11,140 bases of DNA from Crocinitomicaceae bacterium (GCA_003512365.1 DORI01000004.1:1-11140); one strand, 5' to 3'; shown: positions 1 to 7,841, counted from the first letter of the stretch. Numbers and translations are program-made. Notes: generated by a model from the sequence alone, not told the origin.

Positions 1-2174
1 CAGCACTTCCGGCTAATTTTAAATTGGCAAGCGAAACAAAAATTCTATTGCATCCAAGTTATATTAGAGAACTAGATTATGTTTCTGAAAAAGAAGAAGA
101 ATTGATTTCTATACTAGAACACCGAGATGAATGTGATCTCAAAGAACTCTCTTCATTAATAGGAATAAAATCCATACATGCGATGATCAAGCGCTTGATT
201 GAGCGAAATATTGTCACTACGCACGAATCGATTCAAGACAGATACACTCCAAAAACAGTCACGTGTATCATGTTGTCAGATGAATTATTGGATGAAATTA
301 AACTTAGTGAAGCCATTTCAATACTTGAACAAGATGCGCGAAGCGCAAAGCAAGTGGAACTATTGATACATTTGTTGAAGCTTAAAACAGATGAAGGGGG
401 GCTAAATATGCCCGTTTCGAAGCAAAAAGTTCTAGAAATTGGAAGCGCCTCTGTGCTTTCTTCACTCGAAAAGAAAGGTTTTATTTACCAAGAACGCTTT
501 CAAATTGATCGAATCCATTTAAATTCAGGTCAAAATAAAGAAATTCCATCATTAACAGAACCACAACAGGTTGCATTAGAAGAAATTCGCACTTATTTTG
601 AACATCCAGGAAAAATTTGTCTGCTTCATGGCGTTACCGGATCAGGAAAAACAGAAATTTATGTGCAACTCATTCAAGAGTATCTTGATCAAGGAAAACA
701 AGTACTCTTTTTACTTCCTGAAATTGCTCTTACTACTCAACTGATTACTAGACTTTCTGCGTATTTCGGGGAGCAAGTTGGAGTTTATCATTCGCGATTT
801 AATCAAAACGAGCGAGTAGAAATCTGGAATAAAGTTTTTGAAAACAACTTAGATCAATACAGAATTATTTTAGGGGCACGCTCCTCTGTTTTTCTACCAT
901 TTCAAAATTTAGGACTTATTATCGTTGATGAGGAGCATGAAAGTTCGTTTAAACAATATGATCCTTCGCCGCGCTATAACGGAAGAGATGCCGCAATTGT
1001 GCTGGGAAAAATGCACAATTGCCAGGTCCTTTTAGGCTCAGCAACACCAGCAATGGAAAGCTATTACCACGCAACAGAAGGCAGGTATGGTTTTGTAAAA
1101 TTATACGAACGTTACCAAGGTTTGAGCATGCCAGAGGTATTGATTGCCGACCTAAAACGTGAACGACGTCTTAAAAGCATGAATGGCCATATCAGTTCTT
1201 TTTTATTAGAAGAAATGAAGGAAGCCTTGGGACGAAGTGAGCAAATCATTCTTTTTCAAAACCGAAGAGGTTATACACCTCAATGGGCTTGTGAAGTTTG
1301 TTCCTGGACTCCGAAATGTACGAACTGTGATGTTTCATTAACCTATCACAAGCATGGAAATCACTTGAAATGTCATTACTGTAGCTTCGTAACCAATCCA
1401 ATGGGTGCCTGCCCGGCTTGTGGAAGTAATCGACTTAAAATGATTGGTTTTGGAACTGAGAAAATTGAAGATGAACTGGCACTTCTCTTTCCAGATAAAA
1501 CAATTAAACGATTAGACTTGGATACCACGCGCAGTAAAAATGCATATCAACTTTTGTTGAATGAATTCGAAGAGCGGAAAATTGACATTTTCGTTGGTAC
1601 TCAAATGATAACCAAAGGTTTGGATTTTGATAATGTAGGATTAGTTGGTGTTCTCGATGCAGATATGTTATTGAATAGACCCGATTTTCGAGCATATGAG
1701 CGTAGCTATCAACTGATATCACAGGTGGCAGGTCGAGCAGGAAGAAAAGCGAAAAGAGGAAAAGTGATAATTCAAACGGGGGATCCAGACCATTGGGTTT
1801 TACAACATGTCATGCAACATGATTACCCATCATTCTACAAACACGAAAAAATAGAACGGGAGAATTATTTTTACCCTCCTTATTACAAGGTCATAAATAT
1901 TACGCTAAAGCATTCACAAGAACCTCAACTTGAGGTATCTGCTTCAGAACTTGCTGAAACCATGCGTCAATATTTCAAAGAACGTGTGCTTGGTCCAGAA
2001 TTTCCCATTATCAAAAGAATTCAGAATTTATACCTAAAAGAAATAAAACTCAAAATAGAACGAGGAGCACCGGAAAAAAAGGTAAAAGAAAAACTCCAAA
2101 CGTTAATTCACCAATTTTACGAAAAACCAGTAAATAAAAGTGTCAAAATTGTAATTGATGTTGATCCTATGTAA
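1..2174 (+). CDS. priA: Primosomal protein N' (replication restart helicase PriA), 5' end cut by window
   Basis: PriA is a 3'-to-5' superfamily 2 DNA helicase that recognises stalled forks and D-loops and starts reloading of the replicative helicase. The frame is open from base 3 and no stop precedes the TTG at 24, so that TTG is internal; the upstream residues (ALPANFKLASET) match the family. About 723 residues are visible; with a usual length near 820, roughly 95 residues of the N-terminal 3'-end-binding domain are missing. Visible parts in order: winged-helix region, Walker A GVTGSGKTE (bases 630-656), Walker B DEEH (927-938), and eight cysteines in four pairs CEVC, CTNC, CHYC, CPAC (1290-1421) that bind two zinc ions. 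Then come helicase motif GTQMITKGLDFD (from 1596) and AGRAGR (1728-1745). All key residues look intact. It converges on rpoD. The identity is firm; only the true start is unseen. Confidence 0.97.
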   Translation, partial: ALPANFKLASETKILLHPSYIRELDYVSEKEEELISILEHRDECDLKELSSLIGIKSIHAMIKRLIERNIVTTHESIQDRYTPKTVTCIMLSDELLDEIKLSEAISILEQDARSAKQVELLIHLLKLKTDEGGLNMPVSKQKVLEIGSASVLSSLEKKGFIYQERFQIDRIHLNSGQNKEIPSLTEPQQVALEEIRTYFEHPGKICLLHGVTGSGKTEIYVQLIQEYLDQGKQVLFLLPEIALTTQLITRLSAYFGEQVGVYHSRFNQNERVEIWNKVFENNLDQYRIILGARSSVFLPFQNLGLIIVDEEHESSFKQYDPSPRYNGRDAAIVLGKMHNCQVLLGSATPAMESYYHATEGRYGFVKLYERYQGLSMPEVLIADLKRERRLKSMNGHISSFLLEEMKEALGRSEQIILFQNRRGYTPQWACEVCSWTPKCTNCDVSLTYHKHGNHLKCHYCSFVTNPMGACPACGSNRLKMIGFGTEKIEDELALLFPDKTIKRLDLDTTRSKNAYQLLLNEFEERKIDIFVGTQMITKGLDFDNVGLVGVLDADMLLNRPDFRAYERSYQLISQVAGRAGRKAKRGKVIIQTGDPDHWVLQHVMQHDYPSFYKHEKIERENYFYPPYYKVINITLKHSQEPQLEVSASELAETMRQYFKERVLGPEFPIIKRIQNLYLKEIKLKIERGAPEKKVKEKLQTLIHQFYEKPVNKSVKIVIDVDPM

Positions 2175-2181
2175 TAAAAAA

Positions 2182-2200
2182 AGGTCGCTATTCACGACCT
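2182..2200 (-). terminator. Rho-independent terminator after rpoD, possibly bidirectional
   Basis: A 6-bp stem (AGGTCG with CGACCT) encloses a 7-base loop. Read on the minus strand it is followed at once by seven T (TTTTTTTATT), the classic intrinsic terminator form, so it should end rpoD transcription. On the plus strand it sits 8 bases after the priA stop, but its T run there is short (T then CTAAAG), so it would be weak for priA. Confidence 0.75.
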
Positions 2201-2215
2201 CTAAAGATTCCAAAC

Positions 2216-2249
2216 TGTTCAGCATGAGTGGTGTGGTGGATGCTGAACA
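2216..2249 (-). repeat. 10-bp perfect inverted repeat (hairpin) between rpoD stop and its terminator
   Basis: TGTTCAGCAT at 2216-2225 is matched exactly by ATGCTGAACA at 2240-2249, around a 14-base loop; one further G-T wobble pair could extend the stem. In the rpoD transcript the hairpin begins 9 bases after the stop codon, and its loop is almost only C and A (CCACCACACCACTC). It is not followed by a good T run, so it is a poor terminator by itself; the real terminator lies about 15 bases further on. Its role is unknown. Confidence 0.6.
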
Positions 2250-2258
2250 AATTGAAAA

Positions 2259-3128
2259 TTATCCTAGATAACTTTTAAGTGTTTTGTTTTTGGTAGTATG
2301 CTTTAGTCTTCTTATTGCTTTTTCCTTGATTTGTCGCACTCTTTCTCGTGTCAAATCAAACCTATCACCTATTTCCTCTAGAGACATTGGAGCCTTACCA
2401 TCTAAGCCATAGAACATACTGATTACGTCACTTTCTCTTTGAGTTAAGGTAGTAAGTGAACTTTTAATATCTCTTCTTAAAGATTCTAAAACTAAATTAC
2501 TATCCGGCGAAGGCAAAGAATCACCTGACATTACATCGTACATACTGGAAGATGATTCATCTCCTTCCACAAGTGGAGCATCCATGGAAACATGACGACC
2601 ATTTTGGGACAATGATTGTTTTACTTCTTCGGTAGAACAATTTAAAAACTCAGCGAGTTCATCCGCCGAAGGAGGTCGCTCGAATTTCTGCTCTAACTCT
2701 GAATAGGCTCTATTAATTTTATTGATATTTCCTATTTTATTCAATGGTAATCTCACTATTCTTGCTTGTTCAGCCAAGGCCTGAAGGATTGATTGACGAA
2801 TCCACCAAACGGCATAAGAAATAAATTTAAATCCTCGTGTTTCATCAAAACGTTCTGCCGCTTTAATTAATCCAACGTTTCCTTCGTTAATTAAATCAGG
2901 AAGGGCTAGACCTTGGTTTTGATATTGCTTCGAAACTGATACTACAAATCGTAAATTGGCCTTTGTTAGTCTTTCTAACGCTACCCTGTCACCTTGACGA
3001 ATTCTTCGTGCCAATTCAACTTCTTCATCAGCTGTAATTAAATCAACTTTTCCGATATCTTGAAGATACTTGTTCAATGAATCGGTCTCACGATTCGTTA
3101 CTTGTTTTGCAATTTTTAATTGTCTCAT
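2259..3128 (-). CDS. rpoD: Primary RNA polymerase sigma factor, short Bacteroidota type
   Basis: This is the housekeeping sigma factor that directs RNA polymerase to promoters. At 289 residues it is much shorter than enteric RpoD because region 1.1 is absent, as is known for the Bacteroidota primary sigma factor. The start MRQLKI and the end LKSYLG match the family's usual ends. Region 1.2 covers about residues 16-47 (SLNKYLQDIGKVDLIT), region 2 about 50-120 with RFDETRGFKFISYAVWWIRQ as the -10 recognition part (2.3/2.4), region 3 about 128-205, and region 4 about 220-283 with the -35-reading helix-turn-helix SLEEIGDRFDLTRERVRQIKEKA (249-271). All parts look functional. It lies 153 bases downstream of batD on the same strand and converges on priA. 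The acidic and serine-rich linker at 185-210 is normal. Identification as the primary factor rather than an alternative one rests on the full region 1.2 and region 2.4 match. Confidence 0.97.
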   Translation of the reverse strand: MRQLKIAKQVTNRETDSLNKYLQDIGKVDLITADEEVELARRIRQGDRVALERLTKANLRFVVSVSKQYQNQGLALPDLINEGNVGLIKAAERFDETRGFKFISYAVWWIRQSILQALAEQARIVRLPLNKIGNINKINRAYSELEQKFERPPSADELAEFLNCSTEEVKQSLSQNGRHVSMDAPLVEGDESSSSMYDVMSGDSLPSPDSNLVLESLRRDIKSSLTTLTQRESDVISMFYGLDGKAPMSLEEIGDRFDLTRERVRQIKEKAIRRLKHTTKNKTLKSYLG

Positions 3129-3182
3129 TTCTTGTTATTCGAGTTTCTAGATTTGCTTTAACGTAATGCAGCAGAAAAAGGT

Positions 3183-3235
3183 TGGGTTTTTAACTATTTT
3201 TTTTCACAATCGTTACAAACGAATGAGTAAACCCA
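3183..3235. repeat. 7-bp inverted repeat in the batD-rpoD gap
   Basis: TGGGTTT at 3183-3189 and AAACCCA at 3229-3235 are exact inverted copies separated by 39 bases. The left arm is immediately next to an A/T run (TTTTTAACTATTTTTTTT on the plus strand). The spacer contains the candidate -7 element of rpoD. It could pair in the rpoD leader RNA, but the stem is short relative to its loop and may be chance. Confidence 0.35.
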
Positions 3236-3244
3236 CTGATTCAA
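3216..3244 (-). promoter_or_regulatory. Possible rpoD promoter of Bacteroidota type
   Basis: On the minus strand TTG at 3244-3242 is followed after 18 bases by TTCGTTTG at 3223-3216. The published Bacteroidota pattern is a -33 TTG and a -7 TAnnTTTG about 19 bases apart, so the -7 element has one mismatch. It would give a leader of about 80 bases before rpoD. Such short motifs arise by chance in AT-rich DNA, so this is only a candidate. Confidence 0.25.
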
Positions 3245-3281
3245 TGAAAATTAAATAGAAATGATCGAATAAATAATTTGT

Positions 3282-4988
3282 TTACTTTTTCAAAAGTGCT
3301 ATGACCTCCATTGACAAAGCATTTATATTCTGCCAATCATCCTCGGATATTCCGTATCCATAACGGTACAGTTGGGCTTGATAAAAGAAATCGTTAATTT
3401 TTTGATTAAGTTCCAGATTTGTTGATTTATCTATATAAGATTGCACCATTGATGCTGTTGAAACTTCTCGATAATCTATTTCTAATTTGATGCTTATTGA
3501 CTTTGAAACTGCATTTTCTAAATATTGAACAGCATCACTTTTATCCCCCAAAGCAAAAGATTTCAAAGCCTTTTCTATGTCTGATTCCACCAAGGACCAG
3601 GGAGCTATAAAAGGTTTATTGTAATCTAATGAGGAGAACTTTTTCTTTCTGAATTTAGGTCTTCCAATGGCACCTATGAGAAAAGCAAATGCAACAATAG
3701 ACGCCAAGGTTAACCATAATATTGGACTTTTGAAAGGAGAATCAGTTTCTGTTTCATTTGAAGCATTTTGAATTAGTGAGGTTTTAGACATTTCCTTCGG
3801 GTCTCCCTTACTTTCTTGATTTTTAGCCATAGAAACACCAGCTTCATTGAAAACGATTGGATCTGTTTGAAGGGTTTTATATTTTCCAATTGAAGGATCA
3901 AAATAGCTAAGTGTGATTGCGTCCCAATTTGAAGGTTTCTCCTCCACACATTTATAGGCATATTCGTACACCAACGACCCTTCAGCCCCAAATTCGGTGA
4001 AGGTATAGCGCGATGTTGGCTTAGGAGCAGCGTATTCTTGCCATCCTTTAGGAACATTAACCGAAGGTACCAAAGCATTTTGAATATTCCCTTTACCTTT
4101 CAGTTCAATTTTAAAGGTTAAAATATCCCCTTTTTTAATTGGTTTTGATTGTACATTAAATGCTAATTGTATATCCCCCACTATTCCAATAAAGTCTTTG
4201 GGTTTATTTGCAGGTAGAGGGATAACTTCAATTGAAGGCGAATTGGACCTTACACCTAAATAACCAAAATCTATTTCTAAGTTAATATCGAACGGCTTTA
4301 TTTTATAGGTCCCTTTTTTATCAAAAAAAAGTACCTTTCGATCGAATGTGAAGGTATTCCATTCAAACCCTGCAATTTGTTCTTTAGAACTATTAATTTG
4401 TTCCGGATTTCCAAGTTCATAATTAGAGACACTTCCATCAATAGCATAAGCCTTATAGCGGTTTATGTTATCTGGGAACAATCTAGCCAAAACCTTTGCT
4501 TGTAATACTACTGATTCTCCTTCATATATTTTACTTTTGTTTGGTTCTACAACTCCAAATGCAGGTTTTTTCAACTCACGTTCACTATATGAGGATGACC
4601 CCCTACTTGGTATATTAGTAGGATTTTTTGTTACAACGACATTTATGGTATTGGATGTTACAGATTTCTTACCTGATTTGAGTGTTACCGGTCCCAGAAC
4701 AAAGTTTCCCGGAGCATCAAAATAGCCATCTCTAATGTAGCTCATTTGAACTGTTAACCTACCAGAATGATCAAGTTGTTGCTGCATACTTGATTGTTCA
4801 GCAGTTCCATAATGAAAGGTTTTAGGCGTTTTAATATCTATAGAACCATTAATGTCAGATATCACCTTAAGTTCTACTCGCTCTCCAACTGAAATTTTAG
4901 TAGAATTTATTTCAAAACGAAGAGATTGTCCCCAACCAAATAAGGCTGAAAATAAAACTATTGAAACTATTAATATTCTTGCTACCAT
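3282..4988 (-). CDS. batD: BatD, exported membrane-anchored Bat cluster protein
   Basis: BatD belongs to the aerotolerance-linked Bat family; its molecular job is not settled. The 568 residues begin with a signal peptide (residues 1-20, ending FGWGQS). A long exported part of Ig-like strands follows, including YEGESVVLQAKVLARL (155-170) and the BatD hallmark VIPLPANKPKDFIGIVGDIQ leading to KGKGNIQ (255-303). One membrane span lies at about 422-442 (PILWLTLASIVAFAFLIGAIG), followed by the basic stop RPKFRKKKF and a 126-residue, mostly helical cytoplasmic tail. The ATG at 4988 overlaps the end of batC by 7 bases (ATGGTAG), so translation is probably coupled. It is the last gene of the unit; batE, which follows batD in Bacteroides, is not here. 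The tail resembles that of the DUF4381-like protein at 7822-8739. Confidence 0.93.
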   Translation of the reverse strand: MVARILIVSIVLFSALFGWGQSLRFEINSTKISVGERVELKVISDINGSIDIKTPKTFHYGTAEQSSMQQQLDHSGRLTVQMSYIRDGYFDAPGNFVLGPVTLKSGKKSVTSNTINVVVTKNPTNIPSRGSSSYSERELKKPAFGVVEPNKSKIYEGESVVLQAKVLARLFPDNINRYKAYAIDGSVSNYELGNPEQINSSKEQIAGFEWNTFTFDRKVLFFDKKGTYKIKPFDINLEIDFGYLGVRSNSPSIEVIPLPANKPKDFIGIVGDIQLAFNVQSKPIKKGDILTFKIELKGKGNIQNALVPSVNVPKGWQEYAAPKPTSRYTFTEFGAEGSLVYEYAYKCVEEKPSNWDAITLSYFDPSIGKYKTLQTDPIVFNEAGVSMAKNQESKGDPKEMSKTSLIQNASNETETDSPFKSPILWLTLASIVAFAFLIGAIGRPKFRKKKFSSLDYNKPFIAPWSLVESDIEKALKSFALGDKSDAVQYLENAVSKSISIKLEIDYREVSTASMVQSYIDKSTNLELNQKINDFFYQAQLYRYGYGISEDDWQNINALSMEVIALLKK

Positions 4989-5713
4989 GGCTTTGAAATA
5001 CGCCTTGATTTTCCTTTGGCGTTGTTTACTTTACTCTTGGTTTTCATTTCTTCTATCGCTAAATTCTCTAGCATTTTATCCACTTTTCTTTTCTCAATAT
5101 CCTTATTGGATAATTCTTGACTTGTTTCCTGTGGCACAGGCTTTTCCTTACCCTGGCTTCCATCCTGTCTTTTCGATTTTGAATCTAATTGATTCTGATC
5201 TTTTTTATCTTCTTTCTTTTGCTGATCTTTATTGTTTGATTGATTTGGATCGTTTTTTTTGTCGTTATTTCTATCTTCCTTGTCCTTAGGTTTTTTTTGT
5301 TCATTTCTATTCTTTCGCATCGCCAAGGATAAATTATGCCTTGCCTCCGCATCATTCGGATTCTTTCTAAGAGCATCTCTGTAGGCGTTTATTGCATCTT
5401 GGAATTTTCCTTCGTTGTAAAATGTGTTTCCTACGTTATAATCAATATCGGCATCTGAAGTCTTTGTCTTTTTATCAGAATATGCATTCCGTGCTTCATT
5501 AAATTTTTTCAGTCGATATAAAGTTTGAGCCATTTCTTCAGCATAATTTCCTTTTCGACCCGATAAAGAATCTAGTTTTTGGTAATAAAAAAGTGCATCC
5601 TCGAAATCTTTATTAGCATAAGCTTCTTGCGCTTTATCCAATAGTTCAGATTTATTTTGAGCAAAAAAAGCTGAAGACAAAAACAAAAAGAATACTAAAC
5701 TTACTTTTTCCAT
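4982..5713 (-). CDS. batC: BatC, exported TPR protein with long charged tail
   Basis: BatC is the TPR component of the Bat cluster, presumed to act in the periplasm as a protein-protein scaffold. I choose the ATG at 5713: it gives a clean signal peptide (MEKVSLVFFLFLSSAFFAQ, about 1-19), whereas the longer open frame from 5770 would only prepend cysteine-rich residues lying inside batB. TPR-like helices span about 22-135, the clearest unit being DIDYNVGNTFYNEGKFQDAI to NPNDAEARHNL (89-128). Residues 136-206 are low complexity, almost all K, D, N, Q, E and R, and must be disordered. The protein then ends with a helical segment KMLENLAIEEMKTKSK and a basic ...RRISKPW terminus; a similar final basic-W motif is, from memory, common in Bacteroidota BatC. 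The start overlaps the end of batB by 13 bases and the stop overlaps batD by 7. Confidence 0.92.
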   Translation of the reverse strand: MEKVSLVFFLFLSSAFFAQNKSELLDKAQEAYANKDFEDALFYYQKLDSLSGRKGNYAEEMAQTLYRLKKFNEARNAYSDKKTKTSDADIDYNVGNTFYNEGKFQDAINAYRDALRKNPNDAEARHNLSLAMRKNRNEQKKPKDKEDRNNDKKNDPNQSNNKDQQKKEDKKDQNQLDSKSKRQDGSQGKEKPVPQETSQELSNKDIEKRKVDKMLENLAIEEMKTKSKVNNAKGKSRRISKPW

Positions 5714-6795
5714 ATTACAGGTAATAATAATAACGTGCAAAAAGCAATGAGTGCAGCATACACAAACCACTTGTAACGCATCGCTTCCACATCCACATCC
5801 AAAGTTCGAGAATTCTCTCTTTTCATGAGGTTAATTTGTGTTAATATCGCTTCAATATCCGGATATGCTTCCGAAGAAATAATAGCACTACCAGCTGTTG
5901 ATGTGGCAAGTTGCTTTATCGATTCTAGGTCAAGTTTGGAAATCCACTCGTTTCCATTATCGTCTATTAGGTTTGTGGCATCGTTGTCTGTTGACCGCGA
6001 AGGTATTGGTCCACCTGAACTAGATCCTAGTCCAACTATACACGTTTTAATATCCTTTGATAGTATTTCCTTGTAAATATCGCTGTCCTGATTATCCGAT
6101 TCGTGATTTTCTCCATCCGTAATCATCAATACTGACTTGTTAATGACGTTTGAACTGAACATTTCCTTGGCCTGTTGAAATGCTGCGGCAATGTCTGTCC
6201 CTTGCTGTTCAATAAGTTCGCTTTCAACATTGGAAACCACAGTTCTAATAAGTTGATAATCGCGAGTAAGTTCAATTTCACGAATTGCATTTCCTGCAAA
6301 AATACAGAGGCCTATTTGTTCTCCCGAAGATTTCGAAAGTAAAGAGCTAATAACACGTTTGGCAACATCTAAACGTGAGCTCCCCTCCATATCTTTAACA
6401 TTCATCGATTTAGAAATATCAAGACAAATAATTAGCTCAAGATTTGATTTTGATGAAATGGCTTTTTCTTTTCCATAAATTGGCATTGCTGCTGCAATAA
6501 CTAATGCGTACCAAACTAAACTCATGAGCAATAACTGTATGGTCATGTAGGAAGTAGAAATTCCCATTGTGTTTGCTCTCCCCCACTTCAACTGATTCGT
6601 TTTATAAATTGTCCAACCGAAAACAAGAGAAAAAGGAAGAAACAAGCCGAATAGCACAAGGTAACTTGGATGAACAAAATAACACCTTGGAGCTGCATCA
6701 AAACCACCAAAAAAATAAAAAAGTAGAAGCATAAAAATCCAAATCATCGCCTGTAAAGCAATAATTCTTAGATATATGTATTTCAAACTATTCAT
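5701..6795 (-). CDS. batB: BatB, membrane-anchored VWA-domain protein
   Basis: BatB is one of two paired VWA proteins of the Bat cluster. The ATG at 6795 (MNSLKYIYL) is chosen because it overlaps the batA stop as ATGA; the longer open frame from 6867 is read-through of batA sequence. The 364 residues have hydrophobic segments at about 11-29, 45-62, 86-106 and 342-361. The VWA domain (about 118-320) keeps a complete metal-binding MIDAS: DISKS (D126, S128, S130), T200 in QQGTD, and D227 in ITDGEN. BatB and BatA usually begin with the F-x-x-P-x-x-L-type segment, which here is RCYFVHPSYLVLFGLF at 37-52, so the first 36 residues and their hydrophobic segment look like an added piece. The stop overlaps batC by 13 bases. 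It probably pairs with BatA in the membrane. Confidence 0.93.
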   Translation of the reverse strand: MNSLKYIYLRIIALQAMIWIFMLLLFYFFGGFDAAPRCYFVHPSYLVLFGLFLPFSLVFGWTIYKTNQLKWGRANTMGISTSYMTIQLLLMSLVWYALVIAAAMPIYGKEKAISSKSNLELIICLDISKSMNVKDMEGSSRLDVAKRVISSLLSKSSGEQIGLCIFAGNAIREIELTRDYQLIRTVVSNVESELIEQQGTDIAAAFQQAKEMFSSNVINKSVLMITDGENHESDNQDSDIYKEILSKDIKTCIVGLGSSSGGPIPSRSTDNDATNLIDDNGNEWISKLDLESIKQLATSTAGSAIISSEAYPDIEAILTQINLMKRENSRTLDVDVEAMRYKWFVYAALIAFCTLLLLPVIWKK

Positions 6796-7841
6796 CCTCG
6801 GTTTCGTTGAAAGGTAAATAAGCCGAATTCCATTACAAATATCAACATCACCAAAAACAACAACCAATTTAGAAATGCATTTGGTGTGGTAGGTGGATCT
6901 ATTTGACTCATCTTATCTGCCATTTTCTGTTTTTCCATCTGATCAATTCTTTCATAAATTTCTGATAAACTCGATTGATCAGTTGCCCTAAAATACATTC
7001 CCCCGGTTTGGGAGGCTATAGATTTAAGCGTACCTTCATCAATTTCTACCTCCTGATATTCATAATTCAATCCAAAAGGAGTAACTACCGGTGTTAATGC
7101 TTTTCCCATTGAACCAATACCGATAGTATAAACACAAATATTTTTACTTTTTGCTAGTTCTGCAGCGGCTAATGGACTCAATTGCCCCGCATTATTCATT
7201 CCGTCGGTTAGCAAAATAATGACCTTGGATTTAAGAGTATCATTTTTTAATTGGAGGACGGCTGTCCCGAGACCTGTGCCAATAGCAGTTCCTTGCTCCA
7301 TTTCAAAGCCATTCACCTCTTGAATTTTTGACATTAACTGGACATAATCTCGTGTAGGTGGACACGCAGAATAAGCTTCTCCTGCGTATGCAACAAATCC
7401 AATTCTATCTCCTTCTCGTTGTTCAATAAACTCGTAAGCCACATTTTTTGCCGCTTGTAAACGGTTTGGGTTAAAATCTTTGGCTTGCATGGACAAAGAC
7501 ACATCAATCGCCAACATAATGTCAATTCCGAAAGCATAATTATCCGGATGAATTTGCATATCCTTCCATCGAAAAGGCTTTGCTAAAATGAATAAAAATA
7601 ATGCAAACACACTCAATTTCAATAGTATGAGAATTCTTCTCACCCAAACAATCGATCTATTTTCTATTCTTTTTTGAAAAAAGGAAGGGACAGAAAATGG
7701 GAGATCTGCTTTTCTGTAAAATTCCTTTCGAAACAAAAGCCATCCAATAATAGGTAATAGGCACAATAACCAAAGAAAAGATGGTTCAAAATAACTATAA
7801 CTCCAAGGGTTGATATTCCAATTACCCCACATTTTCATCAT
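6792..7841 (-). CDS. batA: BatA, membrane-anchored VWA-domain protein
   Basis: BatA is the first VWA protein of the Bat set. The 349 residues open with a hydrophobic span at about 21-37 after the family's FEPSFLWLL motif, a second span at 69-87 and a C-terminal one at about 323-343. The VWA domain between (about 104-310) carries a full MIDAS: DVSLS (D113, S115, S117), T185 in EQGTAIGTGLG, and D213 in LTDGMNN. The start is uncertain within MMKMW: ATG at 7841, 7838 or 7832, all of which overlap the preceding gene (by 20, 17 or 11 bases). The stop overlaps batB as ATGA. Tight coupling with batB fits a BatA-BatB complex. The likely role is a MoxR-dependent, metal-assisted binding module in the membrane; client unknown. 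Confidence 0.95.
   Translation of the reverse strand: MMKMWGNWNINPWSYSYFEPSFLWLLCLLPIIGWLLFRKEFYRKADLPFSVPSFFQKRIENRSIVWVRRILILLKLSVFALFLFILAKPFRWKDMQIHPDNYAFGIDIMLAIDVSLSMQAKDFNPNRLQAAKNVAYEFIEQREGDRIGFVAYAGEAYSACPPTRDYVQLMSKIQEVNGFEMEQGTAIGTGLGTAVLQLKNDTLKSKVIILLTDGMNNAGQLSPLAAAELAKSKNICVYTIGIGSMGKALTPVVTPFGLNYEYQEVEIDEGTLKSIASQTGGMYFRATDQSSLSEIYERIDQMEKQKMADKMSQIDPPTTPNAFLNWLLFLVMLIFVMEFGLFTFQRNRG

Noticed and set aside
24..26. TTG as the start codon of priA
   Set aside because: The frame stays open to base 3 and the upstream residues ALPANFK fit the PriA family, so the gene enters from outside the window.
4465..4725. 86-codon plus-strand open frame opposite batD
   Set aside because: It is antisense to the conserved Ig-like part of batD, with no recognisable domain.
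4852..5289. 145-codon plus-strand open frame opposite batD and batC
   Set aside because: It is antisense to two well supported genes; its F/L/Y-rich translation mirrors the K-rich batC tail and resembles no domain.
5185..5310. Repeated A/T-rich tract in batC as a possible tandem repeat or CRISPR-like array
   Set aside because: There is no regular unit or spacing; it is codon-level low complexity for K, D, N and Q.
5714..5770. N-terminal extension of batC with a cysteine-rich start
   Set aside because: It lies inside batB and would put 19 residues before an excellent signal peptide; the ATG at 5713 fits better.
6796..6867. N-terminal extension of batB
   Set aside because: It lies within the 3' end of batA, and the ATG at 6795 has a normal ATGA overlap.
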